A DNA stretch of 62,254 bases, taken from assembly GCA_947175215.1 (NCBI GenBank), contig CAMWLR010000005.1, forward strand, positions 1 to 62,254, in the 5' to 3' direction. The position numbers and the translations under genes are program-made. The notes below the pieces were generated by a model. That model was not told the DNA's origin, did no database searches, and worked only from the letters and a program-made list of their open reading frames with translations. This document shows positions 48,024 through 58,195 of this stretch, piece after piece. Source of the stretch: an uncultured Porphyromonadaceae bacterium. GTDB taxonomy: Bacteria; Bacteroidota; Bacteroidia; Bacteroidales; Muribaculaceae. Position 1 is the first letter of the stretch. The number at the start of each line of letters is the position of its first letter.

Positions 48024-49310
48024 TTACGGTGTGGGGAGGTCGGGATGCCAGCGTTGGTTTTGGAGTTGGGCGGCACGGTCTTCGGCGGGGTTGGAGCAGG
48101 GGACCCAGAAGTGTGTGCCTTGCAGGCGGTCGGGGAGGAATTGCTGGATGACGAAGTTGCCGGGGTAATCGTGGGCGTATTTGTAGTCGGCACCGTATCC
48201 CATCTCTTTCATCAGCGAGGTGGGAGCATTGCGGATATGCAGCGGTACGGGCAGGTCGCATGACTTCCTGACTTCGGCCAGGGCAGCGTCGATGGCTTTA
48301 TAGGCTGAGTTGCTCTTGAGAGAGGTAGCCAGATAGATGACACATTCGGCCAGGGGGATGCGCCCCTCGGGCATTCCTATCTTGCGGATGACGTCATAGG
48401 TAGTGTTGGCCAGCAGCAGAGCGTTAGGATTGGCAAGGCCGATGTCTTCGGCTGCCAGTATGACCAGACGACGGGCTATAAATTCGGGGTCTTCGCCTCC
48501 GGCAATCATGCGGGCGAGCCAGTAGATACCCGCATCGGGGTCGCTGCCGCGGATGCTCTTGATAAAGGCTGAGATTATGTCATAATGCATATCGCCCTGT
48601 TTGTCGTATGCGGCAGGGTTTTCTTGGAGTCGATCGGTGACAATTTTGTCATTAATTATCATAGGCTGCCCCAAGGGGGTCGATTGCTCGAGCAGGTCGA
48701 GAATGTTGAGCAGCTTGCGGGCATCGCCCCCCGAGAAACGAAACAGGGCCGTGGTCTCCTCTACCTTGACGTTACGCTTGGTGAGGATCTCGTCTGTCGA
48801 GACGGCGCGGTCGAGGAGAATTTGCAGTTCGGGCGCCTCGAGTGATTTTAGCGTATAGACCTGAGCACGTGACAGCAACGGGCGTATAACCTCAAAAGAG
48901 GGGTTTTCGGTGGTGGCCCCGATGAGCGTCACGGTGCCGTTCTCAACAGCCCCCAGCAGGCTGTCTTGCTGAGACTTGCTGAAACGATGGATTTCATCAA
49001 TAAATAATATAGGTCGCCCTTTTGAAAAGATGCTTTGGGCATCGGCCTTGCAGCGCTCGATGACTTCGCGCACCTCTTTGACGCCCGAAGTGACTGCAGA
49101 CAGAGTGTAGAACGGCGCATCGGTCGTGTTGGCGATGATACGTGCGAGCGTAGTCTTGCCGACTCCGGGAGGGCCCCAGAGTATAAACGAACTGACATTG
49201 CCCGAGTCGATCATACGTCTTATGACAGCTCCGTGAGAGACCAGATGAGACTGGCCGATATAGTCATCGAGAGTCCGGGGTCTGAGTCTTTCGGCTAAAG
49301 GTGGAAGCAT
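48024..49310 (-). CDS. rarA: Replication-associated recombination protein A (AAA+ ATPase)
   Basis: LAERLRPRTLDDYIGQSHLV, WGPPGVGKTTLARIIA, LFIDEIHRFSKSQQDSLLGAVE, YPGNFVIQQFLPDRLQGTHFW. Confidence 0.93.
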   Translation of the reverse strand: MLPPLAERLRPRTLDDYIGQSHLVSHGAVIRRMIDSGNVSSFILWGPPGVGKTTLARIIANTTDAPFYTLSAVTSGVKEVREVIERCKADAQSIFSKGRPILFIDEIHRFSKSQQDSLLGAVENGTVTLIGATTENPSFEVIRPLLSRAQVYTLKSLEAPELQILLDRAVSTDEILTKRNVKVEETTALFRFSGGDARKLLNILDLLEQSTPLGQPMIINDKIVTDRLQENPAAYDKQGDMHYDIISAFIKSIRGSDPDAGIYWLARMIAGGEDPEFIARRLVILAAEDIGLANPNALLLANTTYDVIRKIGMPEGRIPLAECVIYLATSLKSNSAYKAIDAALAEVRKSCDLPVPLHIRNAPTSLMKEMGYGADYKYAHDYPGNFVIQQFLPDRLQGTHFWVPCSNPAEDRAAQLQNQRWHPDLPTP

Positions 49311-49450
49311 CTTTTAATACTTGGTTAATGATGAGAGAGTATTGATTATTAATGAGTGAGAGAGCGTGGTTTATAAGTGGATAAAAACCGCGGTTAAGAT
49401 ATTTACAAAATTACTCAAAAAAGACGGCAAAAAGTTGCCCGGCCATGTTA

Positions 49451-49469
49451 ACGATAATTAAATTATCGT
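49451..49469. promoter_or_regulatory. Perfect palindrome, operator-like
   Basis: ACGATAATT-A-AATTATCGT in the rarA/49728 divergent intergenic region. Confidence 0.4.
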
Positions 49470-49727
49470 AGGTTTTAGTGTGTGCCATTTAGAAACAGCA
49501 ATATTACACTAAATTACCGGATAAGAAGTTGTTATCAGAGAAGTCGCAGAGAGCGATAGCAATCGCAAAGGAACACTCGCGCCTAAAGTACAATCAGGAA
49601 GAATGAATTGTGTTTTTCTTTGCTTCAAAAAAAGGAAAGAGAGGGATTGTCGAACATTAGGCGGGGGTGGGGTGTTGAAGTATTGTAAGAAATTATTTAA
49701 CGTCAAACTTATTCAACGATTTATATT

Positions 49728-49958
49728 ATGGCACGAGAAGATGGAAACAACTCGATGGTACCCTCGACAATGAGAGTCGTATTCGGTATCATTATGATTA
49801 TAGTGTATGTAGGAATGGGCGTGTTGCTGCTTATCAACTTCTTTGAGTGGGGCCCCGGCATCCTGCAGTGGCTGCGCTGGATCGGCGGTATCGCGTTTAT
49901 TATCTACGGTATCTGGAGGGCGATACGGCAGTTCTGGGGCATCGACAGTTCGATTTAA
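49728..49958 (+). CDS. Small two-TM membrane protein, hypothetical
   Basis: MAREDGNNSMVPSTMRVVFGIIMIIVYVGMGVLLLINFFEWGPGILQWLRWIGGIAFIIYGIWRAIRQFWGIDSSI. Confidence 0.7.
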   Translation: MAREDGNNSMVPSTMRVVFGIIMIIVYVGMGVLLLINFFEWGPGILQWLRWIGGIAFIIYGIWRAIRQFWGIDSSI

Positions 49959-50112
49959 CAGACGATACACCATAAGTCCGGCATAACAACGGAGATAAAT
50001 CCCGGCCTGAAAAAAGCTTAAAAATTCAATAGTCGGGTCAAAAATCTTAGTACTGTAGTGCCCTGACTGGATACTCCGTGAAAAAAAATTCGCGGATATT
50101 GAAAAAATAATG

Positions 50113-50120
50113 TAACTTTG
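50113..50120 (+). promoter_or_regulatory. -7 box of the PstS-like gene
   Basis: TAACTTTG, leaving a very short leader to ATG at 50136 or 50142. Confidence 0.55.
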
Positions 50121-50135
50121 CGTCAAGCAACATTT

Positions 50136-51140
50136 ATGTCTATGAAACGACAAAAGCTGACAGCGATCGCGGCGATGCTCCTGATAGTCGGTGGCATCCT
50201 CGCCGGTTGTACCTCAAAGGGTGGCCGCAAGGAGGCTCCCAAGGGTAATAGCGCGACATCGGGTACGCTCGTTATGTCGTGCGATGCCTCGTTTGAAAAC
50301 ATCATGCAAGAGGAGATCGAGGTGTTTGAGTTCTGCTATCCCTACGCCTCGGTGCTGGCCGATTATACTGATGAAAAAGCGGCCATCGACTCAGTCGTGT
50401 TAGGTAATGCGCGCGTAGCTGTGGTGTCGCGTGAGCTCACAAAAGATCAATTGCAATATCTCAAGGAGCGTAAGCGTGTGGCCAAGACAAAGAAGATAGC
50501 CGTCGATGCCATTGCCGTCATAGTCAATCCCGAGAATCCTATCGAGAACCTGTCGATCAAGGAGCTGCGCGAAATCCTCACAGGCAGCGTCACCCGTTGG
50601 GATGAACTCTGCCCGACCAAACTCGGCTCGATACAGGTGATATTTGACCACAGCGGGTCGAGCATCGTCAAATACATGTCAGACTCGTTGATGAACGGGC
50701 AGAAATTCCCTGCCAACGTTTACTCGGCCAATACTATCCCTGCCGTCTTTGAGGCAGTCAAGAACCGCCCGAATGCCATCGGACTGGTCGGAGTCAGCTG
50801 GATCTCGACAGATCTCAAAACCGCCGATATGTCGACTGAGGAGAAGTTCAAGACCCTCGAGGCCGATGACACCACCACCACCGAATTTACCACCGAGGTC
50901 AAGGTGCTGCCGATCAGACGCGACAATTCGCTCGTGGCCGTCAAGCCCTATCAGGCATATATATTCGACGGGTCTTATCCCCTGTTCCGCTCAATCTATA
51001 TGATCAACACAGGCGCAGCGGGCAGTCTCGCCAACGGATTCTTCTCGTTCGTCACCTCATTCCAGGGACAGAAACTCATACAGACCACCGGCGTATTACC
51101 CGCCTTGGTCAGTCACCGTCAGGTTGAGGTCACTGATTGA
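50136..51140 (+). CDS. PstS-like periplasmic substrate-binding lipoprotein
   Basis: Lipobox LAGCTSK; NPENPIENLSIKELREILTGSVTRWDEL, DHSGSSIVKYMSDSL, YPLFRSIYMI. Confidence 0.85.
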   Translation: MSMKRQKLTAIAAMLLIVGGILAGCTSKGGRKEAPKGNSATSGTLVMSCDASFENIMQEEIEVFEFCYPYASVLADYTDEKAAIDSVVLGNARVAVVSRELTKDQLQYLKERKRVAKTKKIAVDAIAVIVNPENPIENLSIKELREILTGSVTRWDELCPTKLGSIQVIFDHSGSSIVKYMSDSLMNGQKFPANVYSANTIPAVFEAVKNRPNAIGLVGVSWISTDLKTADMSTEEKFKTLEADDTTTTEFTTEVKVLPIRRDNSLVAVKPYQAYIFDGSYPLFRSIYMINTGAAGSLANGFFSFVTSFQGQKLIQTTGVLPALVSHRQVEVTD

Positions 51141-51221
51141 TGAGATCAGACGTCAGATTTTATGATACAGACCGATCAACAATGGAAAAAACAGTAATAA
51201 CGCAATAAATCAATAAAACAA

Positions 51222-52856
51222 ATGAAATTAAAACTCGTGTGCTCTCTGCTCCTCGGCGCAGGCCTCTCGATGGCTGCCGAGGGATACATGGATGGTGTGG
51301 AGTATTTCCGCGCCGACCAGCCCGAGGAGGCTGCCATCATCCTTAACAATACCCTGTCACAGCCGGGTACTGATCAGGCTACCTCTTATTACTATCTGGG
51401 TCAGATCGCCCTCAAGCAGGGTGACAAGAGCGGCGCTAAAGCAATGTTTGACAAGGGTGTCGCCGCTGATGCCGCCAATGCCTACAACTACGTCGGTCTG
51501 GGTGCTCTCGCTCTGCGCAATGGCGATGACAAGGCTGCCGAAGATTACTTCAAGAAAGCCAAAGGCCTGGCCAAAAAGGATGCCGACATCCTCACAGAGA
51601 TTCCCCGTGCTTACTTTGAGGCTGACCCCGTGAAGTATGCCAAGGAGATCGACAAATGGCTCGCCGACATCAAGAAGATGACCAAGAACATGGCTCCCGC
51701 TCCCTTTATTCTCGAGGGTGACCGTCTCGCCCCCGTCAATGTCGGTGAGGCTGCCGGTATGTATGAGATGGCCGCCACATTTGACCATGAGTCAAAAAAC
51801 GCCCAGGATGCTCACCCCGAGGCATACGTCAAGTATTCGCGTGTAATCTTCAAGGTCAACGAGCGTGCCGCTATCGACAAACTTCGCGAGCTGCTTACCT
51901 ATCAGCCCAATTCTGCGCTGGTGCAGCGCGAGCTCGCCGAGAAACTGTATGATGCCAATCAGCTTACCAACGCCGCAAAGCAGTATGAGGCTTATATCCA
52001 GAACCCCAATTCGTTCCAAAAAGATAAACAGCGTCTTGTCGGCCTCCTTTTCTTCGCCCAGCGTTACCCCGAGAGCTATGACCTTGCTACAAAGATCCTC
52101 ACTGAAGACCCCGGTAACTTCTACATGGAGCGTATGCAGTTCTACAACAAGAAAGCTATGGGTGACACCATCGCCGCTGTTAACGCTGCTGAGACACTTC
52201 TCGCCAACCCCAAGGCTCAGGTAAACTCTCAGGACTATACCCAGTATGGCGAACTGCTCACCGACATGGGTAAGGACTCCCTTGCTATCGTGATGTATGA
52301 AAATGCCGTAAGGGTTGACCCAGAGAAGACCTCTCTTCTCAAAGACCTCTCACAGGCATACAACCATGGTCTCCGTTTCCAGGATGCTGCTGACACGATG
52401 CAGAAATATGTCGACCTGCAGGGTGGCGATGTAGACGCAAACGACCTACTTGCCCTGGCTCTCCGCTGGAATGCTCTCGCCTCAGCTCAGCAGAAGCTCG
52501 AGAATCCCGAGTGGCAGGCATCATCTGAGAAGGCCCTCGCTGCCATCAACCGCGTGTATGAGATGACCCCCACCCACCCGCTGGTGCTTAACCACCGTGC
52601 ACGCATCCTGCTGGTCGGCAACCAGAATGAGATCAACGACCTCGTGGCTCAGGCTGACCTCGAGACACTCGCCGCTCTCGATTCCGATCCCGCCAACCGT
52701 GACAGCCGTCAGGCCATCTACGTGCAGGTACTCGGTCGTCTTGGCAACTACTACGTTACCAACAAGAATATGGACGAGGCCCGCAAGATGTTCCAGCGTT
52801 TCTATGATATCCAGCCCTCTGAAGATCTCAAGGCCTATATCGAGACATTGAAATAA
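51222..52856 (+). CDS. Tetratricopeptide repeat protein, secreted
   Basis: Signal peptide; repeated TPR-like helices over 544 aa. Confidence 0.85.
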   Translation: MKLKLVCSLLLGAGLSMAAEGYMDGVEYFRADQPEEAAIILNNTLSQPGTDQATSYYYLGQIALKQGDKSGAKAMFDKGVAADAANAYNYVGLGALALRNGDDKAAEDYFKKAKGLAKKDADILTEIPRAYFEADPVKYAKEIDKWLADIKKMTKNMAPAPFILEGDRLAPVNVGEAAGMYEMAATFDHESKNAQDAHPEAYVKYSRVIFKVNERAAIDKLRELLTYQPNSALVQRELAEKLYDANQLTNAAKQYEAYIQNPNSFQKDKQRLVGLLFFAQRYPESYDLATKILTEDPGNFYMERMQFYNKKAMGDTIAAVNAAETLLANPKAQVNSQDYTQYGELLTDMGKDSLAIVMYENAVRVDPEKTSLLKDLSQAYNHGLRFQDAADTMQKYVDLQGGDVDANDLLALALRWNALASAQQKLENPEWQASSEKALAAINRVYEMTPTHPLVLNHRARILLVGNQNEINDLVAQADLETLAALDSDPANRDSRQAIYVQVLGRLGNYYVTNKNMDEARKMFQRFYDIQPSEDLKAYIETLK

Positions 52857-52885
52857 TATCAGCTCAGCTGACAATCCCCATACGA

Positions 52886-52921
52886 GAGGGTGTGCCAAAA
52901 TCTATATTTTGACACACCCTC
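52886..52921 (+). terminator. Intrinsic terminator hairpin
   Basis: GAGGGTGTGCCAAAATCTATATTTTGACACACCCTC. Confidence 0.7.
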
Positions 52922-52943
52922 ATCTCAACTATCAGTCATCGCC

Positions 52944-53783
52944 ATGAAAATCTCAGAAGTTATTAAGAAAAGGCACTCATGCCGCACGTATAACGGACTA
53001 AGGCTCGAGCAGCAGACAATCGAACGGTTGCAGGGCGACGCCCGGCAGCTGCCGGTGTTGCAGCCCGGTGTCACTGCCCCGATCATAAGGCTTGTCGATG
53101 GTGACGGTATCGAGGGTAAACTCGGCACATACGGCAGTATCACCGGTGCCCGCCAGTTTCTGGTAATGGCGTCAGGGACGACAGATGCCGATAAAGTCGA
53201 GGCCGGCTTTGAGTTTGAGGCCCTGATACTTAAAATTACTGCTGCTGATATAGCTACATGCTGGATTGGCGGGACATTCCGACGCGACAGATTCTCAGAG
53301 GCGTTTGACCGTGCAATGCTCGATGAAGCCGGGGGTGACTATGAGAAGGTAAAAGAGAAGATTGCCGGTCGGAGTATCTCAATTGTGTCACCCATCGGCC
53401 ATCCCACACCTAAAAAGCGTTTTGCCGAGAGAGTACTCCGCAAAGTGGCCAAAGCCGATAAGCGTAAACCGTTTGCCGACCTGTTTGAGAGTGTAAGCCC
53501 CGATACCCCGCTTGGCCGCGTTCTCGAGAATGTCAGACTCGCCCCCTCATCGACCAACTCTCAACCGTGGCGCGCGACCATCACCGAGGAGTATCTTAAG
53601 CCTGACAACAAGAAAGTCACCATAGTCAAATTCAGATGTGCCAAAAGCGGACAGTTCGCTCCGTTTGACATGGGTATCGCATACTGCCACTTCCTGCTCT
53701 CATCACCCGATGAAAATCTGCGGTGGGAGATAGTCCCCGGTTGTGATCCGATGGCCATGGAGTTCCGTTCAGTCAACGGCTGA
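52944..53783 (+). CDS. Nitroreductase-family protein
   Basis: MKISEVIKKRHSCRTYNGLRLEQQTIERL; LENVRLAPSSTNSQPWRATI; AYCHFLLSSPDENLRWEI. Confidence 0.8.
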   Translation: MKISEVIKKRHSCRTYNGLRLEQQTIERLQGDARQLPVLQPGVTAPIIRLVDGDGIEGKLGTYGSITGARQFLVMASGTTDADKVEAGFEFEALILKITAADIATCWIGGTFRRDRFSEAFDRAMLDEAGGDYEKVKEKIAGRSISIVSPIGHPTPKKRFAERVLRKVAKADKRKPFADLFESVSPDTPLGRVLENVRLAPSSTNSQPWRATITEEYLKPDNKKVTIVKFRCAKSGQFAPFDMGIAYCHFLLSSPDENLRWEIVPGCDPMAMEFRSVNG

Positions 53784-53814
53784 TTCCCGGCATCTCTCTC
53801 TTTAGTATAACATA

Positions 53815-56019
53815 ATGAACCGATCAATCCAATTGTTACCCTACATAAAACATCTGTCGCGATGCGTCAGCCTGATAACACCGATGTTGTTGCTGACAAC
53901 AATGCTTATGACATCAATTCAGGCAGACGGTCGTAAGCTCTCACCCATGCTGACTCAGATGAGGATGCCGCAAGAGCCCGACCTGTCACCAGATCACGTA
54001 CACTCTGAGCGAACAGGTAAATCTTATCTGCCACTGATTATCAAGTTACACGATGCCGATGTCACGCTACCTGAGTCAGTAAGCATAATACATCGGCGCG
54101 GAGTATTCCTGCTCGCTTACGTACCGGTTGATGAAATACAGGCCGTAAGTCAGCTTGGCGTAATCTCGCGCATCGAGGGGGGACAGGTGTGCACACCCGT
54201 GCTCAATGAGGCCCGCAGGTTCACCTCTTACCCCGAGGTCGAGCAGGCGGTTGGTCTCCCCGAGGTGTATACAGGCAAAGGGGTAGTGACCGGATTTACG
54301 GATATAGGTTTTGACCCCAATCATGCTGCATTCCGCGACCCCACGACAGGCGAGAGACGCGTCAAACTCCTTACCGACTATGGATTATCACCCGGCAGTT
54401 GTACGCGCCTCGACACACCGGCCGAAATTGCAGACTGGTCGACCGATGACGCTGACCAATGGCATGGTACACACGTAGCAGGCATTATGGCCGGTGGATA
54501 TAAAGATAACCCCTATTGGGGTATCGCGACCGAGTCAGACATCGTGGGTACAACCAGCGTGCTGTATGATGCCCTGCTGTTGGCCGGGATGGAGGATGTC
54601 GTGGGATATGCCCGCGAGGTCGATAAGCCGGCCGTCATAAATATGTCGGTCTGTGCGAGTCTCGGCCCGCATGACGGCACATCACTCTTTTGTCAATACC
54701 TTGACGAACTTGCCAAGGAGGCCGTGATATGTATATCGACCGGTAATTACGGCGAGAAAGTGGGGTATTGGGGAGGCGCGCTCCCTCAGAGCGGTCAGTC
54801 AGCCGGGGGATTTATCGACTATTATACCTGGCGTCCTGATAAGGCATCTGGATACCTCGATATCTGGAGCGCCGATGCCACACCGCTCAATTTTGACATG
54901 CTCGTGCTCGACCTCGATACTGATGAGGTCGTTGCACGGGTGCCGTTTCCCGAGATTACCTCAGGCCACACAGATGTGAATTTTGCTATCGCCTCGTCAC
55001 AGCAACTCCTCGTTGCAGCCGGTGCTGACGAGAGTAATGGTGTGGTCTCAGCCGATCTTGCCCGCTATCTCGACGGTATTGTGATTATCTCGACCGAAAT
55101 CAACCCCGAGAATAACCGCTTTAACGCACTTTACTCTCTAAGTGTCAAGAATCTACCTGAGGCGAGCGGTGAACTCGCATGGCGTTATATCATCGGCATC
55201 GATATTAAAGGTGATCCCGGCCAACGCTTCTCTGCCTATTGCTCAGATCAGATAAGGTTGCGACATGTGCCCGACAACGACCGCGCAGTGCCGATGACGT
55301 CAGACGGCGTCATGAATGACTTTGTCACTGCCCATAACGTCTTGGGTGTCGGGGCAATGTGCTCGCGCAACCACTGGCCTCTGATAGACGGTCAGGAGGG
55401 AACATCTAAATACACCGTGGGTGATGTCGCCCCGTTCTCATCATACTGGAGCAGTGCGCCAGTCAGGCCTCTACCTGACATAACAGCTCCCGGGGCGACA
55501 CTTATCTCATCAATGTCAACCCCTTATATTGAGGCGCATCCTGACCGTGTCGCAGCAATGACACTGATGCAGACCGCATACGACAGAGATAATTACTGGT
55601 GTAGCGCAAGCGGTACATCAATGTCCTCACCATACGTGGCCGGTGTCTGCGCCCTTGCATGGCAGGCTGACCCTGATGCCACTCCCGCCGAGATCGTCGA
55701 TGCCGTAATATCGACCGCCATGACTCCTCAGGGAGATCCTGCCAACCCGCGGTGGGGAGTGGGGATGCTCGACTCATACGCTGTCATCCGCAAAATCATC
55801 GATAATTCTGGTGTAGGTAATATTAAGGCCGATCAGACAGGCGACTTGGGGTTGCCCTCCTTGCCCGTTCCGCTCACTGCTGAGGCTCTGGCTGCCTACG
55901 CCATTGACAACCGTTTACAGATAGCTACCCCGCAAGGGAGAACGGTCAGCCCAGGTTCGCTCAGTTCGGGTATCTACATCCTGTATCGTGGAGATGCTGC
56001 CATAAAAGTCGCCCTGTGA
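53815..56019 (+). CDS. S8 subtilisin-family peptidase with T9SS-like C-terminus
   Basis: GFTDIGFDPNH, QWHGTHVAGIMAGG, SASGTSMSSPYVAGVCAL; C-terminus GRTVSPGSLSSGIYILYRGDAAIKVAL. Confidence 0.9.
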   Translation: MNRSIQLLPYIKHLSRCVSLITPMLLLTTMLMTSIQADGRKLSPMLTQMRMPQEPDLSPDHVHSERTGKSYLPLIIKLHDADVTLPESVSIIHRRGVFLLAYVPVDEIQAVSQLGVISRIEGGQVCTPVLNEARRFTSYPEVEQAVGLPEVYTGKGVVTGFTDIGFDPNHAAFRDPTTGERRVKLLTDYGLSPGSCTRLDTPAEIADWSTDDADQWHGTHVAGIMAGGYKDNPYWGIATESDIVGTTSVLYDALLLAGMEDVVGYAREVDKPAVINMSVCASLGPHDGTSLFCQYLDELAKEAVICISTGNYGEKVGYWGGALPQSGQSAGGFIDYYTWRPDKASGYLDIWSADATPLNFDMLVLDLDTDEVVARVPFPEITSGHTDVNFAIASSQQLLVAAGADESNGVVSADLARYLDGIVIISTEINPENNRFNALYSLSVKNLPEASGELAWRYIIGIDIKGDPGQRFSAYCSDQIRLRHVPDNDRAVPMTSDGVMNDFVTAHNVLGVGAMCSRNHWPLIDGQEGTSKYTVGDVAPFSSYWSSAPVRPLPDITAPGATLISSMSTPYIEAHPDRVAAMTLMQTAYDRDNYWCSASGTSMSSPYVAGVCALAWQADPDATPAEIVDAVISTAMTPQGDPANPRWGVGMLDSYAVIRKIIDNSGVGNIKADQTGDLGLPSLPVPLTAEALAAYAIDNRLQIATPQGRTVSPGSLSSGIYILYRGDAAIKVAL

Positions 56020-56050
56020 GAAATCATTTTTCAGGAGATGAGGCGTAAAT

Positions 56051-56081
56051 TTTGTCACGTTGGCAAAAAGTGTTAATTTTG
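56051..56081 (+). promoter_or_regulatory. Promoter of cdsA-purM operon
   Basis: TTTG (56051) -19/20 nt- TAATTTTG (56074-56081). Confidence 0.5.
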
Positions 56082-56106
56082 CGTAGTCATCCGAAATATA
56101 CACGCA

Positions 56107-56961
56107 ATGAAAAATGTTTTGACACGCTCTCTGACCGGGCTATTGTATATCGCCGTCATTGTCGGCGCTATCTTTGGCGGAAGACTATGGTTCTGGGGGC
56201 TCACCCTGCTTTTGGGAGTGCTGGGAATCAATGAGTTTAACCGTATCTCAAACAAAGGACGCATCTCTAATACAACAGGGTTGCTTGATATTCTCGGCGC
56301 AATCTTCATGATCTCGGCCGGCTCGGTCATCTCATCTCCGGAGACATTGCCGGGATTTTTGGCCGGTTGGAATCTGTCGACATTCCTGTTTACCTATATA
56401 GTTTATCTCCTCGCCCGCTTTGTGGCGCAGCTCTACGTCCAGGATGGTGATGCGCTGGCCCATTATTCACACTCTATGATGGGGCAGCTCTATGTTGCCC
56501 TGCCGATGTCGCTGTTAGGGTGGCTTTACACGCTCACCTCTCCGGTGTTTGTGCTGTCGGTCTTTATACTGATATGGCTCAGCGACACGGGCGCGTTCTG
56601 TGTCGGCTCATTGATCGGGCGACACAAACTGTTTGAGCGTATCTCACCCAAGAAATCGTGGGAAGGTTTCTTTGGCGGTCTCCTTTTCTGCCTTATCGCA
56701 GCCACTGCGTTATCATGCGGCTTCCCCGAGGATTTCAAGGGGATGAACTTATGGCAGATGTTAGGGCTCGGCGCAGTCGTCTGCGTGTTCGGCACATGGG
56801 GCGATCTCGTGGAATCGCTTGTCAAGCGCACGCTCGGCGTCAAAGATTCAGGCCATCTGCTCCCCGGCCACGGCGGTATCCTCGACCGTATAGATTCATT
56901 ACTGCTTGTCGTGCCGGCAGTGATGGGTTATCTGCTCGCGTTGGCCGTAATGGCGTTTTAA
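56107..56961 (+). CDS. cdsA: Phosphatidate cytidylyltransferase
   Basis: Polytopic; SDTGAFCVGSLIGRHKLFERISPKKSWEGFFGG; GDLVESLVKRTLGVKDSGHLLPGHGGILDRIDSL. Confidence 0.95.
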   Translation: MKNVLTRSLTGLLYIAVIVGAIFGGRLWFWGLTLLLGVLGINEFNRISNKGRISNTTGLLDILGAIFMISAGSVISSPETLPGFLAGWNLSTFLFTYIVYLLARFVAQLYVQDGDALAHYSHSMMGQLYVALPMSLLGWLYTLTSPVFVLSVFILIWLSDTGAFCVGSLIGRHKLFERISPKKSWEGFFGGLLFCLIAATALSCGFPEDFKGMNLWQMLGLGAVVCVFGTWGDLVESLVKRTLGVKDSGHLLPGHGGILDRIDSLLLVVPAVMGYLLALAVMAF

Positions 56962-56979
56962 CTATTATCCGATGAGAAA

Positions 56980-58149
56980 ATGAACAGCAACGAAAGATAT
57001 ATGATGCGTGGCGTCTCGGCTGCAAAAGAGGATGTCCACAACGCAATAAAGAATGTCGACAAAGGGTTATATCCCAAAGCATTCTGCAAGATTATCCCCG
57101 ACATCCTCGGCGGTGACCCCGAGTGGTGCAATATTATGCACGCCGACGGCGCAGGCACCAAATCATCGCTCGCATACGCCTACTGGCGTGAGACAGGCGA
57201 CCTGTCGGTGTGGCGCGGTATCGCTCAGGATGCCCTGATAATGAATATCGATGACCTGCTCTGTGTGGGTGCTACCGACAATATTCTCGTCTCATCAACC
57301 ATCGGACGAAACAAACGCCTCATCCCCGGCGAAGTTATTGCCGCCATCATCAACGGTACAGAAGATCTGCTCGAGAAGATGCGCTCGATGGGGGTATCAG
57401 TGTGGTCGACGGGCGGTGAGACTGCCGATGTCGGCGACCTGGTGCGCACGATCATCGTCGACTCGACCGTCACCTGCCGCATGCGTCGCGCCGATGTCAT
57501 CAATAACGCCAATATCCGTGGGGGTGACGTCATCGTGGGTCTCTCGTCATCGGGTAAGGCGACATACGAGGATGAGTATAACGGCGGAATGGGCAGTAAC
57601 GGCCTGACCTCGGCGCGTCATGACGTATTCAGCCATGAGGTAGGGGAGAAGTACCCCGAAACATACGATGTCGAGATTCCGGCTGATCTGGCTTACAGCG
57701 GCCGGGTATCGCTGACACAGCCTGTCGAGGGGACTCCGCTCGACGCCGGCCGCCTGGTGCTGTCACCCACCCGCACATACGCCCCCGTCATCAAGAAGCT
57801 GCTCGCCGAGATGCGCCCGGCCATACACGGTATGGTGCATTGCACCGGCGGCGCACAGACCAAGGTTCTGCATTTTGTCGAGAACAAGCATATTATCAAA
57901 GATAACCTCTTTCCCACGCCGCCGCTCTTTGCGCTGATACAGCAGCAGAGCGGCACAGATTGGCGCGAGATGTACAAGGTGTTTAACATGGGTCACCGCA
58001 TGGAGATATACGTTGATCCTGCCGACGCCGATGCCGTGATGGAGATTGCCGGGAGTTTTGACATCGAGGCCCGCATAGCAGGACGTGTCGAGGACGCTCC
58101 CGCCAACCGCCTGACCATCTCGGGAGAGCACGGCACATTTGAGTATTGA
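56980..58149 (+). CDS. purM: AIR synthase / phosphoribosylformylglycinamidine cyclo-ligase-like protein
   Basis: MMRGVSAAKEDVHNAIKN...MHADGAGTKSSLAYAYWRETGD...STGGETADVGDLVRTIIVDSTV...HCTGGAQTKVLHF. Confidence 0.8.
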   Translation: MNSNERYMMRGVSAAKEDVHNAIKNVDKGLYPKAFCKIIPDILGGDPEWCNIMHADGAGTKSSLAYAYWRETGDLSVWRGIAQDALIMNIDDLLCVGATDNILVSSTIGRNKRLIPGEVIAAIINGTEDLLEKMRSMGVSVWSTGGETADVGDLVRTIIVDSTVTCRMRRADVINNANIRGGDVIVGLSSSGKATYEDEYNGGMGSNGLTSARHDVFSHEVGEKYPETYDVEIPADLAYSGRVSLTQPVEGTPLDAGRLVLSPTRTYAPVIKKLLAEMRPAIHGMVHCTGGAQTKVLHFVENKHIIKDNLFPTPPLFALIQQQSGTDWREMYKVFNMGHRMEIYVDPADADAVMEIAGSFDIEARIAGRVEDAPANRLTISGEHGTFEY

Positions 58150-58195
58150 TACGGCCCGTATCGATACCGGTCTATACATATATCTATCATAAAAT

